Source of the DNA: Tubulanus polymorphus | Lineage: Eukaryota > Nemertea > Palaeonemertea > Tubulaniformes > Tubulanidae | Length of the DNA stretch: 64,000 bases | Direction of reading: 5' to 3' | Assembly (NCBI RefSeq): GCF_964204645.1 | Contig: NC_134027.1 | Coordinates: 8,854,485 to 8,918,484, forward strand | The notes under the pieces: model-generated | Databases searched by the model: none | What the model saw: only the letters and a program-made list of their open reading frames with translations | Told to the model about the DNA's origin: nothing | Position numbers and translations under genes: made by a program | Part shown: piece after piece, positions 12,174-25,157 of the stretch | Layout: the number at the start of each line of letters is the position of its first letter | How positions within the stretch are numbered: the stretch's first letter is position 1

Positions 12174-15100
12174 TTAATATTAGTGTAAGTCGGATCTTTT
12201 GAGACAAAGAAAAAACCCCCGACTTAGAAAAAGTACAGCTGAATAAGTCGCCGTTTTTCGGTGAGTGAGTTGAACTGATTTTTCATTTTGGAACCAATAA
12301 AAGTACTACGAGATAGATGAGATTTCGACTTAGAAAATCAGACTTTGGAATATAATTTTTTTTTTTTTGAAAAAAAGAATGGAAAAGTTGGGACCATCAA
12401 TATCCATTTGATATAAGCGATTATCCGACTTTCACCCATCTGACGCACGCGAGGTTAACTGTTTTTTGTTTATTGCGGTAACATCAATCGTGGGTGACAT
12501 CAGTAATGCCGTCGTACCATGTGTCTCCGTCATATTCGTCATATACATAAGAGCGTGGGCGCGATGATCATTTCACTACTACAAAAAATCACTTAACTAT
12601 TCAACGCCAAACACCTGACATTCATTCTGGATTTGAAAGTGAAACAGCTGATTTTGTTGATAGAACCGAGATCAAAGCAAGTACTTAATGTTTGCGGTTT
12701 AGTAAAAGTGGGAAAAGTAACCTTAAAACAACACAACTGTCGTGGTAATTCGATAGCGTCTTGATACGTTACCCTTGGGTTGCGTTCAGAAAAAATCTTT
12801 TGACGGCCAATCTTTGGTTGTTCTGGTCCCTTCTCGAGAGAAACAGTTCACATCAAGAATGTCCTCTCCCTGTATCAAGATTGCAGAAAATACGTCAGTT
12901 TTTTCGTGAACAAACACTTACAGACTAATCATTACCATAGTTAAATATTAGAATTACGAACCATCTGCCATTCATTGAATGATAAGTATGTATTTTGCAA
13001 AAAAACATTCATATTTTTTCTGATTGCGTTTATAAACTCGCCGTAAAAGTCCTACAAGAAGAATATCTATTTGGTGAATTTTGCCATTTTGATTTTTAAG
13101 TATCAATAAGCCTTTCGATTCATCAGGGTCCTTGGCCGACGTACGTGCCCCAAGCTCCAGCTCCTTCCGACCATCGTTGATACGGACAAATATAGATTCA
13201 CGATACAAGCATCTTTGTGTCTGGCATCTTGTAGAAAAAAAGATTCTATCCGATTCTAACAGATTTCATCGGAGATAGAAATGAAGAGTTCCTTGAACAG
13301 AGATTTACTCTAAACTCGGCACGACTTGCCGACAAACACGAACGCTCGCTACGTGCAGCCGAGGAATCGGTTTACGCCAGCAATTTGAACCATTCCTGCA
13401 AAACTACGGGGTCTAAAACGTCAGCGTATGTGAGTTTTTCGATTCATTTAAAGGGGTTGTGTGTAAAGCGAACATACGTATTGGAATTGGTAACGATGCC
13501 CATTACCTATAAAGAACACACATAATTTCGTCTCCTTACGTTAATTAATCACTGTCGAAATCTATCCATGAAACTTTATCAATTTCCGAAGCTGCCATCC
13601 AACATTTCAGAAAACCTAATTACTATTGAGATAAAACACGTGCCGTTTCAAGAAAAAAATCATTTAATTGTTGACATCGACAGAAAAGGTTACCAAAAAT
13701 AAACATGGATTCTTAGGCTAAAAAATGTATACCTTGTTTATCATTTCTACTAGAAAAATGAATGCATTGTTTCCTATTTCTACTTAGCTCAAAACTTGAC
13801 CCGCCGCCTATATACCCTATACATTACATTGCTTTTTATAAAATCATGATCAACCTGATAATAACAGACCCGGTAAATTTTTTGACGGTTTACAAAATGA
13901 CGGCCGATTAGGGGATAGCAGGTATCATTTTGATTTTTGCCTTACATGTGTTTGATAGACACATCCAACATCTTTTTCTGAGAGTGAGGATATTTTTTTT
14001 GAACTCATGCCAGTTTTTCAATCCAATTCTTAATAAATTTGGCGGAATCGATCTCACGACGCGTGAAAACGGATGATTTATCGATATATTTCACCGATTT
14101 CGTATCATAGAATTCTACCTTATTGAATCGGAACGCGACCGCAAAGGAAATTATCTGTCAAACCTATTCTGACAATTTCACTTCAAACTTATGAATGCAG
14201 TTCGAGAAGGCGATTTATCAATATATCATCAGTACGACTTAAAGTCTAATGTCGTTTTCGCCGATTTGCACGGGTTTCTCGGATTCATCATTGAATATCG
14301 CTTGACATTTTCGACAGCGGTTTTACGATTATATTTACTTTTGGATAATCGGGCACGAAATGATCGATCGGCAAAAGGTTTCAATGTTATCAATGTTAAA
14401 ACATTTATTAATATGAATTACTGGTGACGAAGAGCGTACTGTCGGCTGAAACGTTCGCTCGCTAGTGCTCGCGTAGCCACGGCAGCCACAGCCTCAGCGC
14501 AGAGGCAGACGGACGAGCTCGTCTTACTCGGAGCAGGCTGACGAAATCAATCTGGCCCGAGAACGTCAGAATCTGGTTCCGCTACGATGCACGTGTGAAA
14601 TGAAACATCTTTGCCAATTTTTTTACTTGATACTGAGAAAGTATTGGTGATTAGTTTTCTGCGCTGGAGTTCACTCACGTAATCTTTCCCTTTATTGGAT
14701 GCGCCGCTCTCATTTACAGGAGGTAAGCATAATTTATCTACCGCAATGTTTTTAGGAGCTTTTTTGTGAACCTAAAATCGGCCGAATGGTCGTTTTTGGA
14801 CGGTATAGGTAAAGCCATTTCAAGGAAACGACCATAATTTCGATTTTCACTACAGACTTTTTAATACAACCTCGATAGGGTAAAAACGTTTAATCTTTAT
14901 GTGTAATTATAAGCAATTCGTATTCTGTACTGAACGTCAATAGTTCTGAACCTGATTTGGAAATGACGGAGAAAAGGCGTTGCATTGAACATGTACGGAC
15001 TTATCCGAAATGGTCAATGCATTCGATATGGACTGGACACATTTTTCCCGCCTACTCAACTATCGGTAAACTTTATCAAACCGTATGGCTTATTATTACC

Positions 15101-18100
15101 ACAGCATGGCACTGTACTGACCCCATTTTACTTCCGAAAAAAACTCGATATAAGTGATTATTAATTTATCGTAGCAAACCCTCAAGATGAATACAAAGTC
15201 AAGTGCTTCCTGTGAATGGGTTCTTAAATATAGATAAACGTTGAAATTTGTTCAATAGATAGGTTATCGGTTTTTAGCTTTTTTTATACATGGTAAAGGT
15301 TCAGTTCAGTTGACGACGAATCCCTGCTTTTTCTGGAGACGAAAACTGTCGACTATTGCTTGAAATCTCCGACGACTACGTAGACAAAAGACTCCAGTGG
15401 CTTGTCAGCTACTGCTAAACCCGGGTACTGACTTCGCGCCCTAAACCCGTCAAAACCTATATTCGCGTTAAAAGACGCACTGCGAATATCCCGCTGCTCC
15501 GGGAGGAGAATCCCATTACACACTTCAAATACATGAAATGCGTTACGTATTTTTCTGTTGTGCCGGCTCATTTTATATGTTTCATCATGTCAGACTCATT
15601 CCGCGTGCGCGTTGAGCATTTTTTTCATCACATACGTCTCCGTGGAGAACTATAATACTGCTAAAATGACGCGACGACGACCAAACTACAGGATGGCGTT
15701 TTTAACATGCTTTAATAAGCGTTGTCGCCACATCTGCAATAATGACTTCGCTATTACGACTGTTCCAAGGTGACTAAACGGATTAGTTCATCGCAATGGA
15801 ATTATAGCCCCGGGAAGACTGACGCTACCAATTAAAACCCTATAAACGAAACATCAGTACGTGCGCTAGGTGACGTAAATGCCAAAAGTGATATAAAGAT
15901 CGCGATTCTAGATTTGGATGAATATCATATCAGCAAGAAATTTTCAGGTTTCGAATAAATCTTACTGGCTTCTTAACCAACGCGACCATTCCTACGATGA
16001 AGATGTATAGCTGCGTAACACTCATCGAGAAAATTGCACAAAACCCCGTGAATTAATTCAGATTAGTGACTAATTCTACATTCATAAATCTATATTAATT
16101 GATTTTCCGCGGCGATCGATTGGAAATCATTTTCGAACTATGCCACAAATTGTCCCGTTTGATGAACGGTAATCGGTGTTCTGCACGTCATCGGTAATGG
16201 AAAGACATTGTGATCGTATAAAACTACAATCTTGATTCGAGGCGATACAGTAATCAAAATTCTATATTGAAATCGATTTTCACTCGAAAATGAACCCTTT
16301 GTGTGTAAAGCACTGATGATTTCAAACCGTACTCCATAGATTAGAACCGATGATGTTTGCTGCTATAAAAAAATGTTTTTATTGCGCTATCCAATCCTGG
16401 ATAATGCAACACGATCGTTAGGTATCCTAACGATACAAATTGAAATAGTGGATATTCTATAGTGCTCATCGATCATTTCCCATGCTCTGCTTTTTCTTAG
16501 CGCCGGGTCACTAGATAAAAAAACGAATGGAATTTTTATGACCAGATTCATCGCTGCCGATCGGAGTCGGCGGAGAAATGAGAATCATAGACAACCCCAT
16601 CGGTTAAACCCCCTTGTAAATGGATTTTCATACCTGCATCATGAAACACACTTGTTGTTAGATATATCGTTTTTATCGTAAAAAGAGCCATGATTGTGGC
16701 GGCGAGCAATGTTTTTCGCCCGTTAAGTGTTGTTTATAGATTGGAAAAGCGGCTATCGATCTCTGCTACATCATATTGATGGTCACGATTCGACTGTGAT
16801 GTATTGAACTGCGGATTGCCTTTTTCCAACTGATTACGCGCGACCTCGCATGCGATATCAAATTTAGATAGCGTTTAATTGAGACGTTTCTAGTATTTAT
16901 ATTCTTTTCGGGATGAATTATAGCCAGAACCTTGATTCAATTCGAAGTAGTGTGTGTGTTGGAGTTTATAACTTGGTGAATTACACCCGATTAGTCGTCG
17001 GTTTCAGCCAGGACAGGCTGAAGTACGACTTATCCAATGCCAAACGAAGTCCTAATCTTTAACGACCGGTAAATTTAACTATCGGCAATCGAATAAAACC
17101 GATCACCATTTTTTCCTCTAAAGATGATGATCAAACTGCAACCATTGAGATGTAAATATAGCTCTAACGTCTTCAGCAGACTGCCATCTGGTAAATTTAT
17201 GTGAAATTATATTTCCCATCAGACCAGTTTGCCCAACTGTGACGAGTAATAAATAAATACAATACAATCTAACAACGCTTTATGATCGCTCCATTGTCCA
17301 CGCAACATTTCAACAGGCCGTTTGTAGGCAGCCAATCGTTTATTTTTTGTTATATTAACCAAATCGAACCTCATAATGCTGTTATCCATGAGCAGTTTTA
17401 CTAATTTGTAGATAAAATGATATTCGTTCCGTAAACTGGACTATCGATTACATCGACAGAAGTCAGTGTTTCTCACGCCTGCTATTAATGGAATTTGCAT
17501 GTATATCGGTGCCGGGCGGATACATTTGAGACATTCCAGATAAAGGTGCAAAGCAGCAGAAAATTGAGATACTTAGAGAAAACAAATAATGCATAAATCA
17601 GATTTAATTACGCGGACTTTGATGTGTAAATAAAATTTCCAGTGTACACTGAAGTAACGTGATGGCGAAAAATAGGTAGATGCTGAGCATCAAACAGAGC
17701 CAATACCCGCGGACCTGATCCGATTTAGCATCAAATGATGTCTAGATTTATGCGTCAAGACCTAAAAGAGTCTGATACATACTTAGTACCTAAGATGTCA
17801 TTTTCAACGGTTCAGAACGTATACATCATGATTGATATGAATTTATCATCTATTCTATTAATTATTCAATCAATATTTCCATTTTCAGAAAGGATTTTTG
17901 GTAGCTCCCAGTGTGCCGAGTACCTCAAAAACGAAGCGCCGTTGACGCCAATTATGATGACGCGTATCATTCGATGTCTGAAGAAGAAAGCTTGATTTCT
18001 CGGGCGGCAATGGCGCAGATGCGAATTTCCGATTCTCAATGGCTTACACGTATCATCAGTTACATGTTTGTGTCATGTTGACAGAGCTATCGATGTCGAA

Positions 18101-18162
18101 ACGGATGTGCTCTTAAGACGCGCCGTGATAAAAGCTTCCTTGTGGGCCACCATATGCCAGAG
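12174..18162. other. Intergenic DNA upstream of the GT31 gene
   Basis: No supported protein-coding exon. A locally GC-richer stretch around 14430-14720 ends in a donor-like AGGTAAGC and could be a non-coding first exon or promoter, but nothing downstream links to it. A frame ending at 17995 follows a good-looking acceptor near 17888, yet its product is unrecognised. The 3' tail of an old retroposon may end near 17265 (AATAAATAAATACAATACAA). Confidence 0.5.
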
Positions 18163-18169
18163 TATATAA
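18163..18169 (+). promoter_or_regulatory. TATA box of the GT31 gene (candidate)
   Basis: TATATAA lies 82 bp upstream of the start codon of the intronless glycosyltransferase. Transcription starting about 30 bp downstream would give a 5' UTR of roughly 55 nt, consistent with a compact single-exon gene. No other element was identified. Confidence 0.4.
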
Positions 18170-18250
18170 CGAATCAAGAAAATATCCACTAATCAAGACT
18201 TCGACGATTTTTCATATACGTTTATTTAGTTCTACTTTCGTGTCGACAAC

Positions 18251-19855
18251 ATGTCGAGAATGAAGCGGATAGTTTGCTCTGTGCCTAGGGCAATTAGGGC
18301 ATTAAACTGTTCACAGATTATGTGTCTAATGATGTTTTTTTGTGTCGTAATTTTGGTGTACACGCGTATAAGGATTTACAGCGACCCAAACTACTACGGA
18401 ACCGTCACCGACGACTACAACTCGGAAGACAGATACCCGATAATTCCGAAACGTTTCATGCCCATCCGTCGGGACATGTTCGAAAAGCATAAACGATCGG
18501 TACAAAAATCGCAAATCGTTAAAACCAGATCGGTGAGTGAGGTACGGGTGCCTCCTATCGGAATTGAAGATGTTCGGGACGTCGATGACCGATCTCAAGT
18601 ACAGACAACAGAGGAAACCAAAATTATTCGTACGACGACGCATCATCATATTTTGCATTCTAGCAAAGGTCCGTCCAAGCGCAATCAACTACTGAAATCC
18701 AAATTGAGAGATGCGAATATCGAAGAAATGAAAAATGAATTTGCCCTTAAAGTACGCCAACAAACGCAAGTAGAGAAACAGTTCGCCTCTGCCCCGGTCG
18801 CCATAAAACCGAAATCGACTCCATTTCGTTTCGAGCCTATGAAATATTTTAGCGTTACTGTTAATTCAAGATGCGAAAAACCGTATTTTCTCATAGTTTA
18901 TGTGCACAGCGCACCGCTGCACTATTCCCATAGAATGTACATTCGTGAAACGTGGGGCAATTCTAGCGCATATCCCGATGTGCCCATCAAAGTCGTTTTC
19001 ATGATCGGCCAGTCGCAATTACCCGGTATCAATGACGCAGTGCGACTAGAAGCCGAGCGTCACCAGGATATCGTTCTAGCAACGTACATGGACAGTTACA
19101 GAAATCTCACATACAAAGCTGTGACGTCATTAGGGTGGGTCAGCATGACTTGTAATCAGACGAAATTCGTGCTGAAGGTCGACGACGACATTTTCGTAAG
19201 TATGTACCGATTGTTGCGGCATCTGAAATATCTAGAAACCCGACATGTACACGAAGAAAACATAATCATGTGCTACCTGTGGCACCGGATGAAAGTTATC
19301 CGTCAGGTAAAAAGTAAATGGTTCGTCAAACGGTCCGAATATCCAGACGACTATTACATGCGCTATTGCGCAGGCGCGGCTTGGGTACTTACCCAGAAAA
19401 CTGTTAGTGAACTGTTCATGGCTTCGACTCGCCGTGGGTTCTTCTGGGTGGACGATGTGTATGTGACGGGCATTTTAGCGCAAGCAATTGATGCCAAATA
19501 TGAGAAACTAAACAGCGTTTTCTCTTTGGGCTTTCATAATTACTGGGAGGCAGTACGAAATAAACAAAATTCCCTTGTGATATTCGCACTGACGCCATCT
19601 TTCCGTTATTGGCCGAATCTGTGGGCTCTTATAACAGAAGAGGAAAATCGACGATTATTACGACTTCAACGAAGAATGGAAAAGATGAAACTGAAAAAAC
19701 TTTCAACCAAAAAACCACACCATCGAGCTGTTCATTTAGGACAAACTGCTAAGACGGCTAAACATTCCACAAAAAAGAATCCTAAAACAATCAAAGTTCA
19801 AAGTCCGCAGGCGGTAGAAAAAAGGCAAACTGAACATACTACTGATAAAGTATAG
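18251..19855 (+). CDS. Beta-1,3-galactosyltransferase-like protein (GT31), intronless
   Basis: Single-exon gene of 534 aa, predicted to add a beta-1,3-linked galactose or N-acetylglucosamine from a UDP-sugar to glycans in the Golgi lumen. It has a short basic cytoplasmic tail, a signal-anchor helix at about residues 22-40, a long variable stem (about 45-200) and a GT31 catalytic domain (about 205-455). Family motifs seen are YIRETWGN (about 230-237), VVFMIGQS (248-255), the metal-binding LKVDDDIFV (308-316), YPDDYYMRYCAGAAWVLT (364-381) and WVDDVYVTG (399-407). The last usually reads EDVYVG, so Asp replaces Glu here. The C-terminus carries a Lys/Arg-rich tail of about 75 residues not usual for the family. 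The stem is also longer than usual. Acceptor and donor sugars cannot be decided. The start was chosen as the first ATG before the signal anchor. Confidence 0.88.
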   Translation: MSRMKRIVCSVPRAIRALNCSQIMCLMMFFCVVILVYTRIRIYSDPNYYGTVTDDYNSEDRYPIIPKRFMPIRRDMFEKHKRSVQKSQIVKTRSVSEVRVPPIGIEDVRDVDDRSQVQTTEETKIIRTTTHHHILHSSKGPSKRNQLLKSKLRDANIEEMKNEFALKVRQQTQVEKQFASAPVAIKPKSTPFRFEPMKYFSVTVNSRCEKPYFLIVYVHSAPLHYSHRMYIRETWGNSSAYPDVPIKVVFMIGQSQLPGINDAVRLEAERHQDIVLATYMDSYRNLTYKAVTSLGWVSMTCNQTKFVLKVDDDIFVSMYRLLRHLKYLETRHVHEENIIMCYLWHRMKVIRQVKSKWFVKRSEYPDDYYMRYCAGAAWVLTQKTVSELFMASTRRGFFWVDDVYVTGILAQAIDAKYEKLNSVFSLGFHNYWEAVRNKQNSLVIFALTPSFRYWPNLWALITEEENRRLLRLQRRMEKMKLKKLSTKKPHHRAVHLGQTAKTAKHSTKKNPKTIKVQSPQAVEKRQTEHTTDKV

Positions 19856-19896
19856 AATTTCTTGAAATTTTCTGTGTTATTCATATGGTGGTCAAG

Positions 19897-19902
19897 AATA
19901 AA
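19897..19902 (+). terminator. Polyadenylation signal of the GT31 gene
   Basis: AATAAA begins 42 bp after the stop codon and is the first canonical signal downstream, implying a very short 3' UTR. Confidence 0.55.
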
Positions 19903-20261
19903 TCATACGCAAAATTATACACCTGACCATAGATATCAACTGTGTTTTATGTATTTGATTGGTTAAAGTTAATTTAGCACTTACATGATGCATTCAGATT
20001 AATGAAATATTCTCTACCTGAGTCGATGAGAACCAGGACATTACACAATTTCAATGTTAATTTCTTTGAATATTTGCGTAAAAAAACTCCTGTATTCTAA
20101 GAAAAAACCATGATTGCTCATTACGAATAAATCGCGGCCAGCCAAAATATAGGCCTATTGATTATATGTATTGCAGTTTGTTTTGGGACCAGACATATAT
20201 ATGGAATGCTAATTGATGAGATAATAAAGTATTTTAAAGAATTGATACAGTAGTGTATTCC

Positions 20262-20520
20262 ATCATTTAGACACGACATTCGAAACGACCGGCGGCACCG
20301 GCGGGGCGCCGGGCCTGCTCGTACACCGGACACCGGAGTGAAGCAAAAATTCCGACTCTGTAAGAGAAGACACAACGAAGACTGTGTGGGGCCCTTTTTA
20401 AGAAAAAATTAAATTCATCAAAAGGGTGATTGAAACTCCCAAATACGCCGGGTGGGCCGGGGACCGACTGTGATGCTGACGCCGGGGGCCGCGGGGCACA
20501 GCCGTGGTTGGTCCTGTCGT
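20262..20520. other. Isolated GC-rich patch between GT31 and VPS9D1
   Basis: Two GC-rich blocks (about 20281-20340 and 20445-20515) contain words such as GGCGGGGCGCCGGG and CGCCGGGGGCCGCGGGGC, in sharp contrast to the AT-rich surroundings. They lie 260-520 bp upstream of the VPS9D1 start codon. A CpG-rich promoter or first exon of VPS9D1 is possible; foreign or mis-assembled DNA is another possibility. No protein or rRNA was recognised. Confidence 0.35.
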
Positions 20521-20782
20521 AATCTGACGTACAGTTGGAAATTATCTAGGTATTTAGAAAAGAAATATCTGTAATAAGTCTTATTTATTTAAGTACTACA
20601 GTTGCGGATGGAAAGCGTTACGGAGTCCAGGTGATCCCGTCCGGTTCAGTTTATGAGTCCGTTTTCGTATCCTTATTATAGCTTATTTGCTAGTTCAATC
20701 CGGTCCATTAGTCCAAATATCAATTCAAATATCAATGAAATTTATATTTTAGCAATTTCCGTATAAACGAATAAAGATAAAA

Positions 20783-23700
20783 ATGAGCACTCTGTTGAAT
20801 GACAACATTCACCCTGCAATGAGACATGTTGCAGACGCAATAAGACAAGATTCTGAAAATAATCGTGAGGTATTTATACTCGCAATCTGTGGGAAATCTA
20901 AATTAAAGACGCTCCAAATCCAACTAAACTTATCATTATCATCAATTTAAGTTACTATACTATGGCTATGCCTATAATAATACACAGTGGATGTGAACCT
21001 TATATCTATATCCATATGCTTGTTGTCGTTTGGATATTAATGTCTAACCCTTCGTTTGAAGTAAATCTCTATGTCACATTTTTTCTTTAATAAAGGCTGC
21101 TTACTATAAATATCTGCTTTCAATGCAATTCATCATTTACAACTTGCTGGAAGACTACAAATATCAAGGTAAATTTCTACACCCTCAAAAATATGATGCC
21201 GCAAAAATGAAATAGGCTTATCATCATTGGACCTCTCTTATGACTGAAAAGACCTAATGAGATGTAAATTATTAATCCATATTACAGGTTCAATTAGCGT
21301 TGATTGTGTTACCAAGAAGTTTGTAAAATTAGGACAGCAATGTATGGACCGAATTCATTCGTTGATACAAAATCCAGGTGTGTAGACAGTATCAGCGTGA
21401 AGCTTATTGCTATCATTTGAAACATGGTCAAGTTATGAGAGTCTAGATTGTAACAAATTTTTTTCAATGTTATATTCCTTTTGGACAGATACTGGAAGGA
21501 CTTCTGTCAACAACAATTCGCAGACCGATTCAGTTGATTTGCATTCGTCTGCAATGCATCGTTCTTGTAGCTCTTCTTCAATAGCGCTCAACCCTACTGC
21601 TACTTCAACTAGTTCATCCGCTTCTACGACAGTCACTGATTTAGGAAGATCTTTCCCAAACGTTCCGCTCACACAGTTTCCTAGTCCTTCAGCTTCACCA
21701 ACTGCCTCAAGGCCTGCCATTTTTACGAATGATGTTCCGAGGTGAGTACAAATTCCAGACTTCCAGTAACTGGATTAGCTGATTCGTACACGCATACAAT
21801 GGTCAAACAGCACTTCTGCACTGAGAAATTTTTTTCCAGAAATTTGCGGCCTGTATATTATGCCCAACAGCAGAACGACTACCTGTTATCGGCACACAAA
21901 CAGAGGTTAGCGCATGTTAATTCAAATAGAAATACAACAGAAATGGTATGTACGATTATATTCTATTTGGTTTTCGCAGACATTTTTCATTTGCTTCGAA
22001 AGATCTTTTTCCCTTTATTCCTAGAATTTACGTTTACAAAGACGGCTCATAGAGAATGCTGCTTTAGCTCGATCAAAACAGGCTGCTGTATCCTTTAAGC
22101 AAACATTTCAGTTCTCATTAGATTCATCTGTTCAAAATTTGATGTAACATATGCTCGTTTCTGACCTTTTCCAACTTATTTTGGACAAATCACCAGAAAC
22201 AACAATTAGGTCATAAATCCTTGACATAACACTTAGTTAGAAAAAAAAACACGTGAAAGATTGAAATTAATTGAAGCTGAAGCCATTGAGTAAGTATTAA
22301 AAAACACTGCCCTGCCTTTCAGGCATGTTTGCATGTTTTATCGCTGTCATTTATTGCTGCTCTTTTATTTTTGAACAGAAAGTTTTCTTCGAAAGAAGAC
22401 CAAGAATTCTATAAATCAGTGCTGAAATATGAAGAACTAGCGGTATAAAGAATTTGAATCATTCGTCGGACAAGGTTTAAGTCAGATTTGATCGAAATTG
22501 TACCTGATCTTTGTTTCATTTTCAATGCAGGAATGGCCATTGGCGTGGAGAGCACGTGTAAACGGTAATCCAACTGACTCGCGGCTGATTCACCTACTCG
22601 TGCAACAAATCCTGCGATACCCTGAACATCCGATCACTAAACTCATGATGACATATCAGTATAATATCTACGATAAGATTTCACCGTTGATCACGAAGCA
22701 TTTAGAAAATTTACAGTCAATCAGAGTTCCATACCTGGCATGCAATGACAAAGATTCCATAAGTGAGTAATTGGCATATGAGTTCATTTTGACAAATATA
22801 TGAGTTAATGAATATTAAAATATATCATTTGGTGTTTGTAAATGCAAATGAAAAGTATCAAGATACCTGATACTTCTCTGCCAGGCTGGCCTCTGACCTG
22901 GAAGACCTGGAAAATAGGGAAAACCCAGGGTATCGAGAAAATGTAGAAAATCTGGGAATATCAACAAAGGGAATCAACAAATTTTGCAAAAAACTGGGCA
23001 CCCTACGGGATATGCTATTGACCATGCGTTTATTTATTAACATGTAATTCCTCAAAAATGAATGAATTGTAAGATTTCAAACCACGAAATTTATCAGATG
23101 TACTTTGGGAATTTCGTGTTATAACATGGAAACCTCAGGGAATTTGTAAACAGGGAAATAGCCACTCTATTAGCATTTACAGCCCATCATTTGATACTAA
23201 ATATGTAGTTTGATGATATATTCTCAGTACAATGTATTTGCTTCTATTGTTAGATAAAACTAGTCAAAATCTAAATGAAACAACAAATTCGTCTAAGAGT
23301 GCAGAAAGACATGCTGATCAAGTGGTACCGGACTCAGTCGGTGAAGAAGCAGATTTACGGGCAGACGTGCCAGACAACCGTGAATCAGAAGTCTGTCAGA
23401 CAGAGACTGATTCAGGTGATCGTTTGTTATCAGCCGATGAGTCGAAACCCGACTCACCTATATCCGATCAGAATTCAAACATAGAAGACAATGAAAAGTC
23501 TACAACGTGTTCCATGTCTGCTGCCGAGGCAAAACGTTCCAATTTTAAACAAATGTTTGCGTGCAGCGAATCAGAAGATTTCGACGATCTTTTTGAAAAT
23601 CAATGGGAATATGTGGACTGCACCGGCAAAGGTATTTCCGTCTACTCTCAGGTACTCTGCGCAATTGATATCTTCTAGTATAAAGCACTGATTTGTATAT

Positions 23701-25157
23701 GTTTCGTGCGTTTTAGAATCGGTTAATGTGTCTCATCGCTTGTCGGTAAATGACGAAGCGAAGATCACCGCGCTTGATTTGAAGGCATTTCAAAAGCACG
23801 CTCAAGACATCGTGAAAGACATTCACTTATACTACAACAAAACTCTCCACTTGTTCACGATAGCATACAGTCAATGGAATAACCCCGATACGAAAGAAAC
23901 ATTACTGGAAGAAATCGAAGAGCCATATTATAAACCGCTGTGGCCCTATATCCTAGCACTATTCAGGTAGATTATTCCTTTTCATTGCTATATTCGGTCA
24001 TTTTCAATTCTACAAAATGAACTCGAAGAGCCACTTACAGCATATGGGAAACACTGTCCTTTTGTTAGGTTAAATGAACAATCCAATAGGTAGTCTTGGG
24101 AAACCAAGATCCCAATGATGTAAAGCAAGATCAAGATAGGCAAACAAAAATGTGATCTAGTTTTATCCAAGCAACATACGTTTCATTGCTATATTCAGTC
24201 ATTTTCAATTCTACATTTCTATAATAAACAGAGTGAACAATCAGAATAAAGAGATTCAGCTGGCGAAGGTTATGACGAAATATATTCAAGCTGGGCCAGA
24301 AATGTTCGAAGTGAACGATGACGTCTGTTTGCTGGAGTGCAATGTCGGAGAATCGAGGTTTATGCCAGTCTGTGAGGAGCTACGTCGGATTGCTCATTGT
24401 ACGTGCCCGACTAAAAAATTACTATGCCTTGGTAAGATTTGCTTTCTCGTGTTAATTGCTATTTTACTCTATTTCATATGCGTAGAATATCTCATAAACT
24501 GGATGAATTTTGTCACTTCGGAATTTCTTTTATGTGGCTTTGCGTGCGAATTGCCTTCTTATTTCATTCATCAAAGGAGGAACAAAAAATCCTAAGACTT
24601 TCAATTTTGTAATCAGTATTTACTTCTTTTCGCTGCAGTTCATGATACGATCATTTATGACTCTCATAATCTAAATTTAACTTGATTCTAATTTCTAACT
24701 TTTCAGTCAATTTTTCACGCATGATTTGTCACAGTGTCGAGGAAATAAGCCGCTTTAGGTCGGATTCGATGTAAGTCTACAGAGTATTGGAATCCTGGAT
24801 TCCCAGTACATGTACCAGGGTAAAAACCTAACTACTCAAACTATGAAAATCACGCAAACTAATGTTTTTATTTTCTAAGAGGTGCCGATGATTTGCTGCC
24901 AATCATTTGTTATTTAGTCAACTCAAGCGGAAGTCCGTTCATCTGGTCGGAGTGTATAGCGCTGGAAGAATTTATACCTCAAAGGTACGTATGCAAATGA
25001 GGAAACTATAATGTGAGGAAATGGCATAAGAATAAACCCTAAATGATTTGGCTGATTCTTTTTGTTAAGGATTCTGTATGGTGAGGAAGGCTATTGTTTA
25101 ACTAGTGTCCAAACTGCAATGGGATATTTAATGACGCTGGATACCTCCAATACCTAA
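20783..25157 (+). CDS. VPS9D1: VPS9 domain-containing protein 1
   Basis: Fifteen phase-consistent exons encode about 701 aa: 20783-20869, 21096-21168, 21288-21377, 21489-21741, 21840-21945, 22025-22087, 22237-22289, 22379-22442, 22531-22762, 23254-23631, 23717-23966, 24232-24431, 24707-24770, 24880-24984, 25070-25157. The N-terminus (AAYYKYLLSMQFI region) is an MIT-like helical bundle. Then come a Ser/Thr-rich linker, a basic helical stretch (NLRLQRRLIENAALARSKQA), a conserved EWPLAWRARV region, an acidic linker, and the VPS9 domain. Its hallmarks are IGADDLLPIICYLV and GEEGYCLTSVQTAMGYL at the C-terminus. VPS9 domains of proven enzymes exchange GDP on Rab5-type GTPases; activity of VPS9D1 itself is less established. 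The co-linear match with human VPS9D1 makes the call firm. Exons 6-7 are the least certain boundaries, fixed by phase. Confidence 0.88.
22882..23169. mobile_element. Diverged copy of the CAGGGTGGCC-ended repeat family
   Basis: Lies in VPS9D1 intron 9. The left end CAGGCTGGCCTCTGACCTGG and the right end (reverse reading TAGAGTGGCTATTTCCC) resemble the ends of the better-preserved copies at 48779-49041 and 57488-57998. The interior resembles the copy at 47592-47785 (shared words around TTTATTAA and ATTGTAA). No clear target duplication survives. Confidence 0.5.

Noticed and set aside
12972-13208. 78-codon minus-strand frame (RINDGRKELELGARTS region)
   Set aside because: It looks protein-like for a few residues only, with no family match and no neighbouring exons.
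17735-17995. Frame ending RCLKKKA upstream of the GT31 gene, with a good acceptor near 17888
   Set aside because: A possible last exon of an unseen gene, but no upstream exon joins it in phase and the peptide is unrecognised.
24421-24598. Membrane-like extension of the frame that holds VPS9D1 exon 12
   Set aside because: It is intron read-through past a canonical donor (G|GTAAGA at 24432). The next exon continues the VPS9 domain in phase.
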